Program-made: the position numbers and the translations under genes
Part shown: positions 1 through 9,595 of the stretch, in pieces
Position numbering within the stretch: the stretch's first letter is position 1
How the letters are laid out: every line of letters starts with the position of its first letter
Assembly: GCF_900109525.1 (NCBI RefSeq)
Contig: NZ_FOAN01000005.1
Span: 62,001 to 126,000, forward strand
DNA: 64,000 nucleotides
Origin: Allobosea lupini
GTDB lineage: Bacteria > Pseudomonadota > Alphaproteobacteria > Rhizobiales > Beijerinckiaceae
Direction of reading: 5' to 3'
Notes under the pieces: model-generated
Databases searched by the model: none
Seen by the model: only the letters and a program-made list of their open reading frames with translations
Told to the model about the DNA's origin: nothing

Positions 1-72
1 GAAGCAATCCAGGGGACGTAGAGCTCTGCCGCTCCTGGATTGCTTCGTCGCTGACGCTCCTCGCAATGACGG
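1..72. repeat. Palindromic intergenic repeat, family A (copy 1)
   Basis: Positions 1-13 (GAAGCAATCCAGG) are the inverse of 34-46, forming a stem around a short loop. The flank through 72 (CGTCGCTGACGCTCCTCGCAATGAC) closely resembles the second copy at 46405-46494. The left end may extend beyond the window. Confidence 0.7.
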
Positions 73-95
73 TCGGGCGCCTCCCGCCCGGCCTG

Positions 96-1307
96 TCACT
101 CCGCCGCGATCGCCTGCCAGCCCTGGCCGAGTTCCTGCTCGACCAGGCCGACCCAGTAGCGCACGCCGGCCGGGATGATCTCGTCGTTGAAGTCGTAGAG
201 CGGGGTGTGCAGGCCGGCGAAGGAGCCGTCGGCTGCGACGCCGTTGCCGATGCGCATGAAAGCGCCGGGGCAGACCAGCATCATCTCGGCGAAATCCTCG
301 CCGCCGGTCCCGCGCAGCATCTGGCCGTTGACATGCGCGGCCCCGACAGCTGCCGAAGCCGCCGCGACCGCGACCTGGACCTGCTCGGCCGCGTTTACCA
401 GCGGGCTCGTGCCGCGATGGTAATGCGCCTCCGCCTCGCAGCCCCAGGCTTGCGCCGTCGCCGCGGCAAGCTCGGCGATGCGGCGCTCGACCAGATCGCG
501 CACATCCTTCGAATAGGTTCGCGCCGTGCCGCCGATGACGAGTTCGGACGGGATGACGTTCGAGGCGTTCTCGTCGCCGCCATGGATGAAGCCGACGCTG
601 ATCACGGCGGTGTCGAGCGGCGCGACATTGCGGCCGATGATGCCCTGCAGCCCCAGCACGAAATGCGCCTGCGCATAGGTGATGTCGGTCGAGCGATGTG
701 GCTGCGAGCCGCCATGGCCACCGACGCCGCGGAAGGTCACCCGCCAGGAATCGGCCGACGCCAGGAAGGGGCCGACCGCCGTCCCGAAATGCGACGCGGG
801 CAGGCCGGGCGTATTGTGCAGGCCGTAGATCGCATCGCAGGGGAAGCGCTCGAACAGCCCGTCGGCCAGCATGGCGTTGGCGCCGCCGCGGCCTTCCTCG
901 GCCGGCTGGAAGATCAGGTTGACCGTGCCGCCGAAATCCCGGTTCTCGGCGAGATAGCGCGCCGCCGCGAGCAGCATGGTGGTGTGGCCGTCATGGCCGC
1001 AGGCATGCATCCGGCCGGGGACTGTCGAGGCATGCGGCAGCCCGGTCAGCTCCTCCAGCGCCAGGCAGTCCATATCGGCACGCAGGCCGATGGCGCGCTG
1101 TCCCGGCCCATTGCCGCGGATGACCCCGACAACGCCGGTCTTGCCGACGCCCTCGGTGACCTCGACACCCCATTCACGCAGCCTGTCGGCGACGAGCCTT
1201 GCGGTGCGATATTCTTCCAGGCCGAGCTCGGGATGCGCGTGGATGTCGCGGCGGATCGCCGTGAACTCGGCGTGATGTTCGCCGAGCCAGTCGTCGAGCT
1301 TCGTCAT
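96..1307 (-). CDS. M20 family metallopeptidase / amidohydrolase (hippurate hydrolase type)
   Basis: A 403-residue cytoplasmic hydrolase of the M20D family (HipO/AbgA/IAA-amino acid hydrolase), which splits N-acyl amino acids or similar amides with metal help. Visible motifs are HACGHDGHTTML near residue 100 (metal-binding His and Asp), QPAEEGRGGA (catalytic Glu pair) and GTGGEDFAEM near the C-terminus. Length fits the family. The ATG at 1307 (MTKLDDWLG) is preferred over an upstream in-frame ATG because GGGGA lies a few bases before it. The substrate cannot be read from the sequence. It stands alone, tandem with the phosphatase-like gene upstream. Confidence 0.9.
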   Translation of the reverse strand: MTKLDDWLGEHHAEFTAIRRDIHAHPELGLEEYRTARLVADRLREWGVEVTEGVGKTGVVGVIRGNGPGQRAIGLRADMDCLALEELTGLPHASTVPGRMHACGHDGHTTMLLAAARYLAENRDFGGTVNLIFQPAEEGRGGANAMLADGLFERFPCDAIYGLHNTPGLPASHFGTAVGPFLASADSWRVTFRGVGGHGGSQPHRSTDITYAQAHFVLGLQGIIGRNVAPLDTAVISVGFIHGGDENASNVIPSELVIGGTARTYSKDVRDLVERRIAELAAATAQAWGCEAEAHYHRGTSPLVNAAEQVQVAVAAASAAVGAAHVNGQMLRGTGGEDFAEMMLVCPGAFMRIGNGVAADGSFAGLHTPLYDFNDEIIPAGVRYWVGLVEQELGQGWQAIAAE

Positions 1308-1486
1308 GATCGTATCCCCAGCCTGCGGCGTTCTTTTGCAGGCATGGCTCATGCCACAGCCCGTCGCCATCCTGTTCTTCTCATACGTCCGATCGCCGCC
1401 AACTCATTCTGCGAACACGGCAAAACCGCCATGCTCCCAGAGACTGACGAGGGGTGTTCCGGCGGCGAGGGGGCCTGGAAGAGTAT

Positions 1487-2065
1487 TCAGCCCGCCATCG
1501 CGACTTCGGCGCCGCGGCCGAGATCGGCCATCCACTGGCGATAGCGCGGCTGCGCCTCGAGCTGATGGGCATAGTGCCGGCGAAGCGCCGCGGTGAGCTT
1601 CCCACCGCGCTTCAGCTGCGCATCGGCGAAGCCGATCATCACCGAATTCGGCCAGGCCTGCGGGCGGATCGTGCGCAGGCGGGCGAACAGGGCGTCTTCG
1701 CCTTCCTCGGGTTCCACCTGCGCCATCAGCGACAGCATCGCCGCGGTCGAGCGCGAGATGCCCATATGGCAATGCACCAGCAGGTGCCCCTCCTGCCGCT
1801 TGATCGCCGACTCGCGCAGTTTCGCGCCGAAGTCGAGAATCTCGGCGACATGGGCCTCGGTCGGATGCACGCGGCCGTCCTGCGGCGTGATGATGTCGTG
1901 GAAACGCAGGGTCGTGCGCTCATGCGCCTCATAGGCCACGAAGGATTGCAGTTCCGGCAGGTCGGGATCGAGCAGCGACAGCACATGGCTGACCTTGCGC
2001 GTGCTCTGCGCCGGCAATTCCTCGATCCCGCAGATGGTGAGCGTCGAAATGGCGATGGGCAGCAT
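1487..2065 (-). CDS. Tyrosine/dual-specificity phosphatase-like protein
   Basis: A 192-residue protein with the Cys-based phosphatase P-loop HCHMGISRST (Cys, five residues, Arg, Ser/Thr) at about residues 98-107. The N-terminal half (AISTLTICGIEELP...HVLSLLDP) resembles the alphaproteobacterial protein-tyrosine-phosphatase family whose members are often annotated only by this motif. It should be cytoplasmic, as no signal peptide or membrane segment is present. The general acid is probably one of the Asp residues around RFHDIITPQDG. The substrate is unknown, and no kinase or polysaccharide genes lie nearby. Confidence 0.8.
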   Translation of the reverse strand: MLPIAISTLTICGIEELPAQSTRKVSHVLSLLDPDLPELQSFVAYEAHERTTLRFHDIITPQDGRVHPTEAHVAEILDFGAKLRESAIKRQEGHLLVHCHMGISRSTAAMLSLMAQVEPEEGEDALFARLRTIRPQAWPNSVMIGFADAQLKRGGKLTAALRRHYAHQLEAQPRYRQWMADLGRGAEVAMAG

Positions 2066-2152
2066 CGGCGTTTGTCCCTGATTTCGAAGGCGCCGGGTTA
2101 ATCCGCCCCGGCCACCTCCGCAACCGCGATCACAGCAGGGCTGCCCTGCCCG

Positions 2153-2719
2153 TCAGGGCCTGGCCTCGTAGCGCAGCCACTGGATGCCCCCGCCCAGGGT
2201 TGTCGCCGCGGCAAGCGCGAGGTTGCTGCGTACGCCCTCGGCGAAGAGCCGCCCGCCGGCACCGAGCACGACCGGATAGACCATCAGGTTGTAGGCATCG
2301 ACCAGCCCGGCGCGCTGCAGACCATGGACGAGCTTCAGGCTGCCATAGACCAGGATGTCGCCGCCGGGCGCTTGCTTCAGAGCTGCGATGGCGGCAAGCG
2401 CATCGCCTGCCAGGATCGCCGTGCCCTGCCATTCGGCGTTCGTCAGCGTCGTCGAGGCGACATGCTTCGGCAAGGCATTGATCTGGTCCGCGAACGGGCT
2501 GTCGGTCACATGCGGCCAGACCGCGGCAAAGGCGTCGTAGGTCCGGCGGCCGAGCAGCAGGGAACCCGCGGCGTCGAGCTCCTCCTGCTTCAGCCGCTCG
2601 CCTTCCGGCCCGCGCGAGAACGGCCCGGTCCAGTCGCCGAGGCCGGAATTCTCCATGCCGACCGGATCCTCGATGACACCGTCGAGCGAGATGTACTGGG
2701 TGACGACGAGCTTGCGCAT
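2153..2719 (-). CDS. Dihydrofolate reductase family protein (RibD C-terminal-like)
   Basis: A 188-residue NADPH-dependent reductase-like protein. It begins RKLVVTQYISLDGVIEDP, the standard opening of the RibD-C/DHFR-like family, and carries LLGRRTYDAF and GDILVYGSLKLVHGL, which form the nucleotide-binding and substrate-pocket strands. Such proteins are stand-alone relatives of the riboflavin reductase domain and most have no assigned substrate. The ATG at 2719 is chosen because GGAGA precedes it by about 8 bases and the homologous region starts there. The longer reading frame upstream is unlikely. Confidence 0.85.
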   Translation of the reverse strand: MRKLVVTQYISLDGVIEDPVGMENSGLGDWTGPFSRGPEGERLKQEELDAAGSLLLGRRTYDAFAAVWPHVTDSPFADQINALPKHVASTTLTNAEWQGTAILAGDALAAIAALKQAPGGDILVYGSLKLVHGLQRAGLVDAYNLMVYPVVLGAGGRLFAEGVRSNLALAAATTLGGGIQWLRYEARP

Positions 2720-2895
2720 GCTGCTTCTCCAGCGGTTTTCGAAGCAGTGCTGCACCGCCCCTTCTGCCAATGCGTCGAACCGGAAGCAGCGGAATCGACA
2801 GCATGCGCAAAAATTCTTTCCCCGGCTTTGCCGCCGTCAGCCTTGACCTCGCCATTCTCTTGGACGAAGAGGGCTTGCAAGGACCTCACCCGAAA

Positions 2896-2919
2896 CCCCG
2901 GCCTTGCGCCGGGGTTTTT
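2896..2919 (+). terminator. Intrinsic terminator with no upstream plus-strand gene
   Basis: CCCCGGC (2896-2902), loop CTTGC, GCCGGGG (2908-2914), then TTTTT. This is a strong rho-independent terminator reading rightward. The gene to its left runs the other way (start at 2719), so the terminated transcript would have to begin within 2720-2890. No convincing protein is coded there, so a small RNA is possible. Confidence 0.75.
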
Positions 2920-2940
2920 ATTCGTGCGGACGCTTGCGCC

Positions 2941-2990
2941 AGCGCGCTTTCCGTTCGGCCGGTCCGGCCGAACGACCGGAATTCGCGCTG
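2941..2990. repeat. Palindromic intergenic repeat, family E (copy 1)
   Basis: The stretch has CGCGCTTTCCGTTCG at one end, a CCGGTCCGG centre, and CGAACG...GAATTCGCGC at the other. It matches, in reverse orientation, the segment at 16026-16074. It lies just upstream of purA. Confidence 0.65.
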
Positions 2991-3023
2991 ACTCGATAGG
3001 TCAGCAAAGAGGGAATCTCCTCC

Positions 3024-4316
<1,293 letters not shown>

Positions 4317-4347
4317 CGGGCCAAACCAACCCGGACATGTGAGGCCA

Positions 4348-5571
4348 ATGGCCGATTTCCACCCCATTCTGGCGCGTGCGATCGCCGGACTGACCGACAA
4401 GTCTCCGGAAGCACGCCGCGCGGTCTATGATCGCGCGCGCACGGCGCTGCTCGCGCAATTGCGCAGCCTCGACCCGCCGCTTTCCGAAGCCGACATCACC
4501 CGCGAGCGACTCTCGCTCGATGAGGCCGTGTCGCGCATCGAAGCCGAGATCGCCCTCGCCGAGGCGATCGAGCCGAGCCTGCCACCGCTCCTGCTGGACG
4601 AGCCGCCGGCGGCTGCCGCGACACCGCCTGCGCGACCGGAACCGAAGCCGCGCCCCGCGGTATCGCAGGAACCGCCGAGCTTCGACGAGCAGGCGGCCGC
4701 TCGTGACGAAGCCCAGCCGATCCGCCCACGCGTCGCGCCGCCGCGCAAGCGCAGCGTCAACCCTGGCCATGTCCGCACGGCCATCGTCGGTGGCGGTGTT
4801 GCGCTCGCCGTCGCGGTGATCGCCGGCGCAGCCTATTACGTCAACAAGGTCGCCCCGCAGGACCAGCAGGTCCGCCCGCGCGTCGAAACCCAGGCTCCCC
4901 CGGCGCAGCAGGATCAGGCCGGCAAGATCAGCGAGCGCGCCGGCGGCGAGACTGCCCCGACGCCGAGCCAGCCTTCCGGCCAGCGCCCGAACCAGCAGGC
5001 CGGCGCCCAGCCCGGCAGCGACATCGCCGTCGCCCAGCGCGCCATCCTCTATATCGAGGTCCCAGAGACCCCGCAGCAACCGCGCACCGTTCAGGGCCGC
5101 GTGCTCTGGCGGCTCGACAGCGACACGGCCGGTCCCGGCCGACCGGTCGAGACGATCGTGCGCGCCACCATCGAAATCGCCGATGCCGGGCTCTCCCTCG
5201 ACTTCACCATCCGGCGCAACACCGATAGTGCCTTCCCCGCCTCGCACATCATCGGCATGCGCTTCACCACCTCCGGCGAAGCGGCGAACGACGCGATCCG
5301 CGAAGTCGGCGTGCCGCAGTTCAAGCTCGAGGAGGGCGAGCGCGGCGCGCCGCTCTCCGCGATCTCCTCGGCGCTGGGCGAGAACCTGTTCGTGGCGGCC
5401 CTCTCGAACGTTCCAGTCGAGTCCGAGCGCAATCTCGACCTGCTGCGCAACCGCAACTGGATCGACCTGCCGGTCCGCTTCAACTCCGGCCGGCGCGCCA
5501 TCATCACCTTCGAGAAGGGCGGCGCCGGCAACCAGACGATCGGCGATGCGCTGAACCGCTGGCAGGGCTGA
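4348..5571 (+). CDS. Membrane-anchored hypothetical protein downstream of purA
   Basis: A 407-residue protein of unknown function. The N-terminal ~90 residues are helical and charged. A low-complexity Pro/Ala/Arg region follows, then one membrane helix at about residues 141-165 (AIVGGGVALAVAVIAGAAYY). After that comes a Gln/Pro-rich linker and a C-terminal domain (about 230-407) that would be periplasmic and contains ILYIEVPE, GRVLWRLDS and the ending IGDALNRWQG. The ATG at 4348 is preferred to the GTG at 4339, because GAGG lies just upstream and MADFHPILARAI looks like the true start. The purA linkage suggests co-transcription but no purine role can be inferred. Confidence 0.75.
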   Translation: MADFHPILARAIAGLTDKSPEARRAVYDRARTALLAQLRSLDPPLSEADITRERLSLDEAVSRIEAEIALAEAIEPSLPPLLLDEPPAAAATPPARPEPKPRPAVSQEPPSFDEQAAARDEAQPIRPRVAPPRKRSVNPGHVRTAIVGGGVALAVAVIAGAAYYVNKVAPQDQQVRPRVETQAPPAQQDQAGKISERAGGETAPTPSQPSGQRPNQQAGAQPGSDIAVAQRAILYIEVPETPQQPRTVQGRVLWRLDSDTAGPGRPVETIVRATIEIADAGLSLDFTIRRNTDSAFPASHIIGMRFTTSGEAANDAIREVGVPQFKLEEGERGAPLSAISSALGENLFVAALSNVPVESERNLDLLRNRNWIDLPVRFNSGRRAIITFEKGGAGNQTIGDALNRWQG

Positions 5572-5584
5572 GGCGAACAGGACC

Positions 5585-7003
5585 TCAGCGCGCCTGCCGC
5601 GTTGCAAGCTGCCGCATGACCTCGGCCATCACGGGATCCTTGCCGGCGGCATAGTCGGCAAAGCGCGGCGCAATGGTCACGGTCGGCCGGAGATCGCCTG
5701 CCGGCACGCCGTAGATGTAGTTCAGCAGGAAGCAGGTCGTGATCTGCGACAGGCTGCAGCCGTGTTCCCAATCATGGAAAGCGGTGGTGTAGCGCAGCGC
5801 CAGCTTCGCGTTCGGCAGCACGGTACCTCCACCTTCGCCCCAGAATTGCGAGCGGTCGCCCATCGCCTCTCCCATGATGATGGCGCGCTGTCCGGCGAAA
5901 TGTCTCAGCCGCGCCGCCGTGCTGATCGCCGCGGAGAATGTGTGTGCGCCGGTCAGGATGAAGAGCCTGCCGGACGCAGGCAGAAGCTCCGGCAGCCGGC
6001 GCGTGAAATCGGCCGTCAATGTGTAGTTGCCGCCGGGATTGAACCGCAGATCGACGATGGCATTGCGAATGGGCTTCTTCGCCGCTTCGTCGAGCATTTC
6101 GGAGAGATAGGCGGATAAGCCGACCGGTCCCTGATCGCTCACACGGTTGATCTGGACATAGAGCAGGTCATCGGCCGGAAAATCGTGCCAGTAGTTCGCG
6201 TCGAGATGCGTGAGATAGGTCGGCAAGACGACACCGTCGAGCACATGTCGCCATCCGCTCGACCGCCCCGGCGGGCTCAGATTGTCGCTCGGCCACACGA
6301 AGCGATCGTGAGGCGGGCGAGTGGCCGCCTTGGCGACGAGCTCGACCGAACCAACGGCCCCATCCGCAAAACGCATTTCGAAGCTGCTGCCCTCAGCCGT
6401 CGCGGCAAGACCGGCCGCATGGAGCAGCTCCGGCGAGATCAGGAGGTTCGGCACGAACTCCCGGGCGAGATTTGCCGGCCCTCCAACATAGGGACGCAGC
6501 GCCTCGACCAGTGCAGCGAGCGGGCGTCCGTCGACGCCGAGCACTTGCCCGCCGAGAAGACGCTGCCTGTCCTCGTCGGTCGCGATCACGAACAGCCCGT
6601 CGGCGAACCAGTCGAGGCGGATCGGCACGGCGTTGAAACCGCGATCGCCCGCCAGCCCGAGCACATTGGTATGGCCGTTGTCGGCAAGAGCCACGGCCTT
6701 GGCCGCAGCCATCGCCAGGCCTGCCCGGTCGAGCTCGCCGGCGCGCGGCTCGATTGCGGCGACCGCCTGCCCGAACGCCGCACGGCTCTGCGCCGTGAAG
6801 CTGCGCTCGACCTCCGGCAGGCGGCGCAGATGGGCGAGGTCCTGGAGGTTCCTGTCGCGTTGCGTGGCAGCGGCGGGGACATCCGCTTTCGGATAAGGCT
6901 TCAGCGTCGGATAGAGGATGAGGCCGAGCGGGACCGTGGCGAGGGCAAGCAACGCTGCTGCGACCGCAAGCAGCCGGACCACACGTCGGCGCCACGATCG
7001 CAT
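5585..7003 (-). CDS. Secreted or membrane-anchored S41-family peptidase-like protein
   Basis: About 472 residues. An N-terminal arginine-rich stretch and one hydrophobic helix (LLAVAAALLALATVPLGLIL) point to export or an inner-membrane anchor. The C-terminal half has the S41 (tail-specific/C-terminal processing protease) core: AIVDLRFNPGGNYT, then GAHTFSAAISTAARL around residue 355, where the Ser of FSAA fits the nucleophile, followed by IMGEAMGDRSQFWGEG. A PDZ domain is not obvious. The start is uncertain: ATG at 7003 or 7027. It converges with the purA-linked gene, 13 bp apart. Confidence 0.75.
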   Translation of the reverse strand: MRSWRRRVVRLLAVAAALLALATVPLGLILYPTLKPYPKADVPAAATQRDRNLQDLAHLRRLPEVERSFTAQSRAAFGQAVAAIEPRAGELDRAGLAMAAAKAVALADNGHTNVLGLAGDRGFNAVPIRLDWFADGLFVIATDEDRQRLLGGQVLGVDGRPLAALVEALRPYVGGPANLAREFVPNLLISPELLHAAGLAATAEGSSFEMRFADGAVGSVELVAKAATRPPHDRFVWPSDNLSPPGRSSGWRHVLDGVVLPTYLTHLDANYWHDFPADDLLYVQINRVSDQGPVGLSAYLSEMLDEAAKKPIRNAIVDLRFNPGGNYTLTADFTRRLPELLPASGRLFILTGAHTFSAAISTAARLRHFAGQRAIIMGEAMGDRSQFWGEGGGTVLPNAKLALRYTTAFHDWEHGCSLSQITTCFLLNYIYGVPAGDLRPTVTIAPRFADYAAGKDPVMAEVMRQLATRQAR

Positions 7004-7158
7004 GGGGTTCTGATCGCCTCGTCGCATAGGCCCGACCAATCTCGCGGAAGTCCGCCTCACCTTTACAGGAGAATGGCGCTTGCCCCGTCGCAATGAGTAT
7101 ACAGGCGGCAGCGTCAAAGGCTGTCCTCTACCGTCCTGCAAGGCAGGGACGGAAGACC

Positions 7159-7524
7159 TCACTCTTGATCGGCTGCCACACCCAGTTGCTCGGCGGCTGC
7201 GCGTAACCGGCGATCCCTGGTCCAGAGCAAGGCATCGGCAAGACGCGCGGAAGCAAGGAGGTGGACATCGACATGGCCAATGCCGAGTCCGTAGAGTCGC
7301 TCATCCTCGATCAGGGCCATGACCTCTTCATGGAGAGCGACTGGAGCCTGCGGTAAGGCGTTCAGGATCGCGATCACATTGTCTCGCCGGGCCAACGAGC
7401 CGAGCGCAATCTCCGCGACAACGAATGAATGAACGAGCACTTGGCCCTCGGCGAGGAGCTCGATCAGCCGCGGTTCGCCATGTCGAAGATGATCGATCCA
7501 GACCGAGGTATCGAGCAGGATCAT
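7159..7524 (-). CDS. vapC: PIN-domain toxin ribonuclease (VapC type)
   Basis: A 121-residue PIN-domain protein, the toxin of a VapBC type II pair, which cleaves RNA (often tRNA) in a metal-dependent way. Acidic site residues are visible: Asp5 in LLDTSVWID, Glu38 in VVAEIALG, the Asp in GHVDVHLLAS, and the Asp in LLWTRDRRL. Its ATG overlaps the stop of vapB by 4 bp (ATGA), giving translational coupling. The RNA target is unknown. Confidence 0.88.
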   Translation of the reverse strand: MILLDTSVWIDHLRHGEPRLIELLAEGQVLVHSFVVAEIALGSLARRDNVIAILNALPQAPVALHEEVMALIEDERLYGLGIGHVDVHLLASARLADALLWTRDRRLRAAAEQLGVAADQE

Positions 7525-7718
7525 ACCGTCGGCGGGCGCCTGCGCGGTGCCGGGGTGGCTTTCGGATCGGAGCCGCCCAGTTTGATCGCCCGCCGTGCCG
7601 CCTCGCGCTGGATCAAGGCGGCAAGCGCTTCCTTCAGCAGAACCGAACGCTCGGTTATGCCGGTGTAGGCCTGGGCCTTCTCGACGAGCTCGGGATCCAG
7701 GGTCACGGTGGTGCGCAT
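7521..7718 (-). CDS. vapB: VapB-type antitoxin
   Basis: A 65-residue protein beginning MRTTVTLDPELVEKAQAYTG, a ribbon-helix-helix DNA-binding module of the VapB (DUF2191-like) family. The basic Pro-rich C-terminus (KATPAPRRRPP) would wrap the VapC toxin. It is the first gene of the pair and should autorepress with VapC through the inverted repeat just upstream (7733-7762). Confidence 0.85.
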   Translation of the reverse strand: MRTTVTLDPELVEKAQAYTGITERSVLLKEALAALIQREAARRAIKLGGSDPKATPAPRRRPPTV

Positions 7719-7732
7719 GGCCTTCTCCGTCG

Positions 7733-7762
7733 GCGCATCAAATCTAGCATCAGATGATGCGC
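7733..7762. promoter_or_regulatory. Candidate vapBC operator (inverted repeat)
   Basis: GCGCATCA (7733-7740) and TGATGCGC (7755-7762) form a perfect 8-bp inverted repeat, 15-35 bp upstream of the vapB start. The arms are 14 bp apart, a layout suited to a ribbon-helix-helix antitoxin dimer pair. Confidence 0.6.
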
Positions 7763-7790
7763 AAAGCCATGCGTGGCAACAGAGCTCGGC

Positions 7791-9413
7791 TCAGCCCCCC
7801 GACACCTTCTGGTAGTCCTTCACATCGGAGAAGACGATCTCGGGCGCGCGCTCGGCGTCGTATTTCAGGGTGAACTGCGACGAGGCCATGAAGACCGGGT
7901 CGCCGTCGAGATCATCCGCCATCGAGGACGGCTTGGCCGCCGTGAACTTCTGCAGCGCGACCTTGTCCTCGCTGGAAATCCAGCGCGCAATCGAAAACTG
8001 GCAGGGTTCGAAATCCACGGGGAGCGAATACTCCGCCTCCATGCGCTCCTTGAGCACGTCGAGCTGCAGCGCCCCGACGACGCCGACGATGGCGGGCGCA
8101 CCGTCATGCGGCAGGAAGAGCTGGACCACGCCCTCCTCCGCCATCTGCTGCAGCGCTTCGCGCAGCTTCTTCGCTTTCATCGCGTCCTTGAGCTTGACCC
8201 GGCGCAGGATTTCCGGGGCGAAGCTCGGCACGCCGCGGAAGACGATGTCCTCGCCCTCGGTCAACGTATCGCCGATGCGCAGCGTGCCATGGTTCGGCAG
8301 ACCGACGATGTCGCCGGCGAAGGCCTCCTCGGCGATCGAGCGGTCGCGTGCGAAGAAGAATTGCGGCGCGTTCAGCGGCAGCGGCTTGCCGGTGCGCACC
8401 AGCTTCGCCTTCATGCCGCGCGAGAGCTTGCCCGAGCAGATCCGCATGAAGGCGATGCGGTCGCGATGGTTCGGGTCCATGTTTGCCTGGATCTTGAACA
8501 CGAAGCCGGTCATCTTCGGCTCGCCCGCCTCGATCAGCCGCTTGTCGGCCGATTGCGCCCGCGGGCTCGGCGCCAGGCGCCCCAGCGCGTCGATCAGGTC
8601 GCGCACGCCATAGTCGCGCAGCGCCGCGCCGAAATAGACCGGGGTCAGATGGCCCTCGCGGAAAGCCTCGAGGTCGAAGGGCTTGCAGCCCTCGCGCGCC
8701 AGGAAGACCTCCTCGCGGAAGGTGTCGGCAGCGCCATGGGGCAGCAGCTCGTCGAAGAGCTTGTCGTCCTCGCCGTCGACCTTCTGGCCGGCATCGCTCT
8801 CGTCGCCCTTCTGGTTGCGGCGCAGCGTGTTGGAGGCGAGGTCGAGCGTGCCGACGAACTCGCGCCCGCGCCCGACCGGCCAGGTCATCGGCGCCACGTC
8901 GAGCGCCAGCGTCGTCTCGATCTCGTTGAGCAGGTCGAAGGGATCGCGCGTCTCGCGATCGACCTTGTTGATGAAGGTGACGATCGGGATATCGCGGAGG
9001 CGGCAGACCTCGAACAGCTTCTTGGTGCGCGCCTCGATGCCCTTGGCGGCGTCGATCACCATCACGGCACTGTCGACCGCAGTGAGGGTCCGATAGGTGT
9101 CTTCCGAGAAGTCCTCGTGGCCGGGCGTGTCGAGCAGGTTGAAGACGTGCCCGTCATATTCGAAGGTCATCACCGAGGTGACGACCGAGATGCCGCGCTG
9201 GCGCTCGATCTTCATCCAGTCCGAGGACGTCTGGCGCCGGCCGGCCTTGGCCCGCACTTCGCCGGCGAGCTGGATGGCGCCGCCGAAATAGAGCAGCTTC
9301 TCGGTCAGCGTGGTCTTGCCCGCGTCCGGGTGCGAGATGATGGCGAAGGTCCGCCGGCGCGCATGGGGCGCCGCGGCAGCCGCCGCGTTGTCGATGGTCG
9401 AAAGATCGGTCAT
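7791..9413 (-). CDS. prfC: Peptide chain release factor 3
   Basis: RF3 is a ribosome-binding GTPase that recycles RF1/RF2 after termination. The 540-residue protein shows G1 SHPDAGKTTLTEKLL, an Arg/Gly-rich effector region (RQRGISVVTS), G3 DTPGHEDFSEDTYRTL, G4 NKVDRETRDP, and RF3-specific text such as MTWPVGRGREFVG. The ATG at 9413 (MTDLSTID) is chosen because homology begins shortly after. The upstream extension is arginine-rich read-through. No strong Shine-Dalgarno is seen. It converges with nothing and is divergent from the chemoreceptor gene. Confidence 0.96.
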   Translation of the reverse strand: MTDLSTIDNAAAAAAPHARRRTFAIISHPDAGKTTLTEKLLYFGGAIQLAGEVRAKAGRRQTSSDWMKIERQRGISVVTSVMTFEYDGHVFNLLDTPGHEDFSEDTYRTLTAVDSAVMVIDAAKGIEARTKKLFEVCRLRDIPIVTFINKVDRETRDPFDLLNEIETTLALDVAPMTWPVGRGREFVGTLDLASNTLRRNQKGDESDAGQKVDGEDDKLFDELLPHGAADTFREEVFLAREGCKPFDLEAFREGHLTPVYFGAALRDYGVRDLIDALGRLAPSPRAQSADKRLIEAGEPKMTGFVFKIQANMDPNHRDRIAFMRICSGKLSRGMKAKLVRTGKPLPLNAPQFFFARDRSIAEEAFAGDIVGLPNHGTLRIGDTLTEGEDIVFRGVPSFAPEILRRVKLKDAMKAKKLREALQQMAEEGVVQLFLPHDGAPAIVGVVGALQLDVLKERMEAEYSLPVDFEPCQFSIARWISSEDKVALQKFTAAKPSSMADDLDGDPVFMASSQFTLKYDAERAPEIVFSDVKDYQKVSGG

Positions 9414-9595
9414 GGCGTGGTCAAGACAGGATGCCGCCCCTCCTGTCAATCGGGCGACGCATGATCGCGGCACCTCGCTCCGCCGGCACATCGCCCAGGC
9501 TCCCAACGCAAATTTAACCAAACCATGCCCTTATGGGCGATGGGTTCCCCGCTGCGCACCGAGAGAAAGCCGCGGCCTGCCGTTTCGCGAAACAG

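Noticed and set aside
66..1544. A 492-codon plus-strand open frame at the window start
   Set aside because: It is antisense to the M20 amidohydrolase, which has intact metal motifs and a ribosome site.
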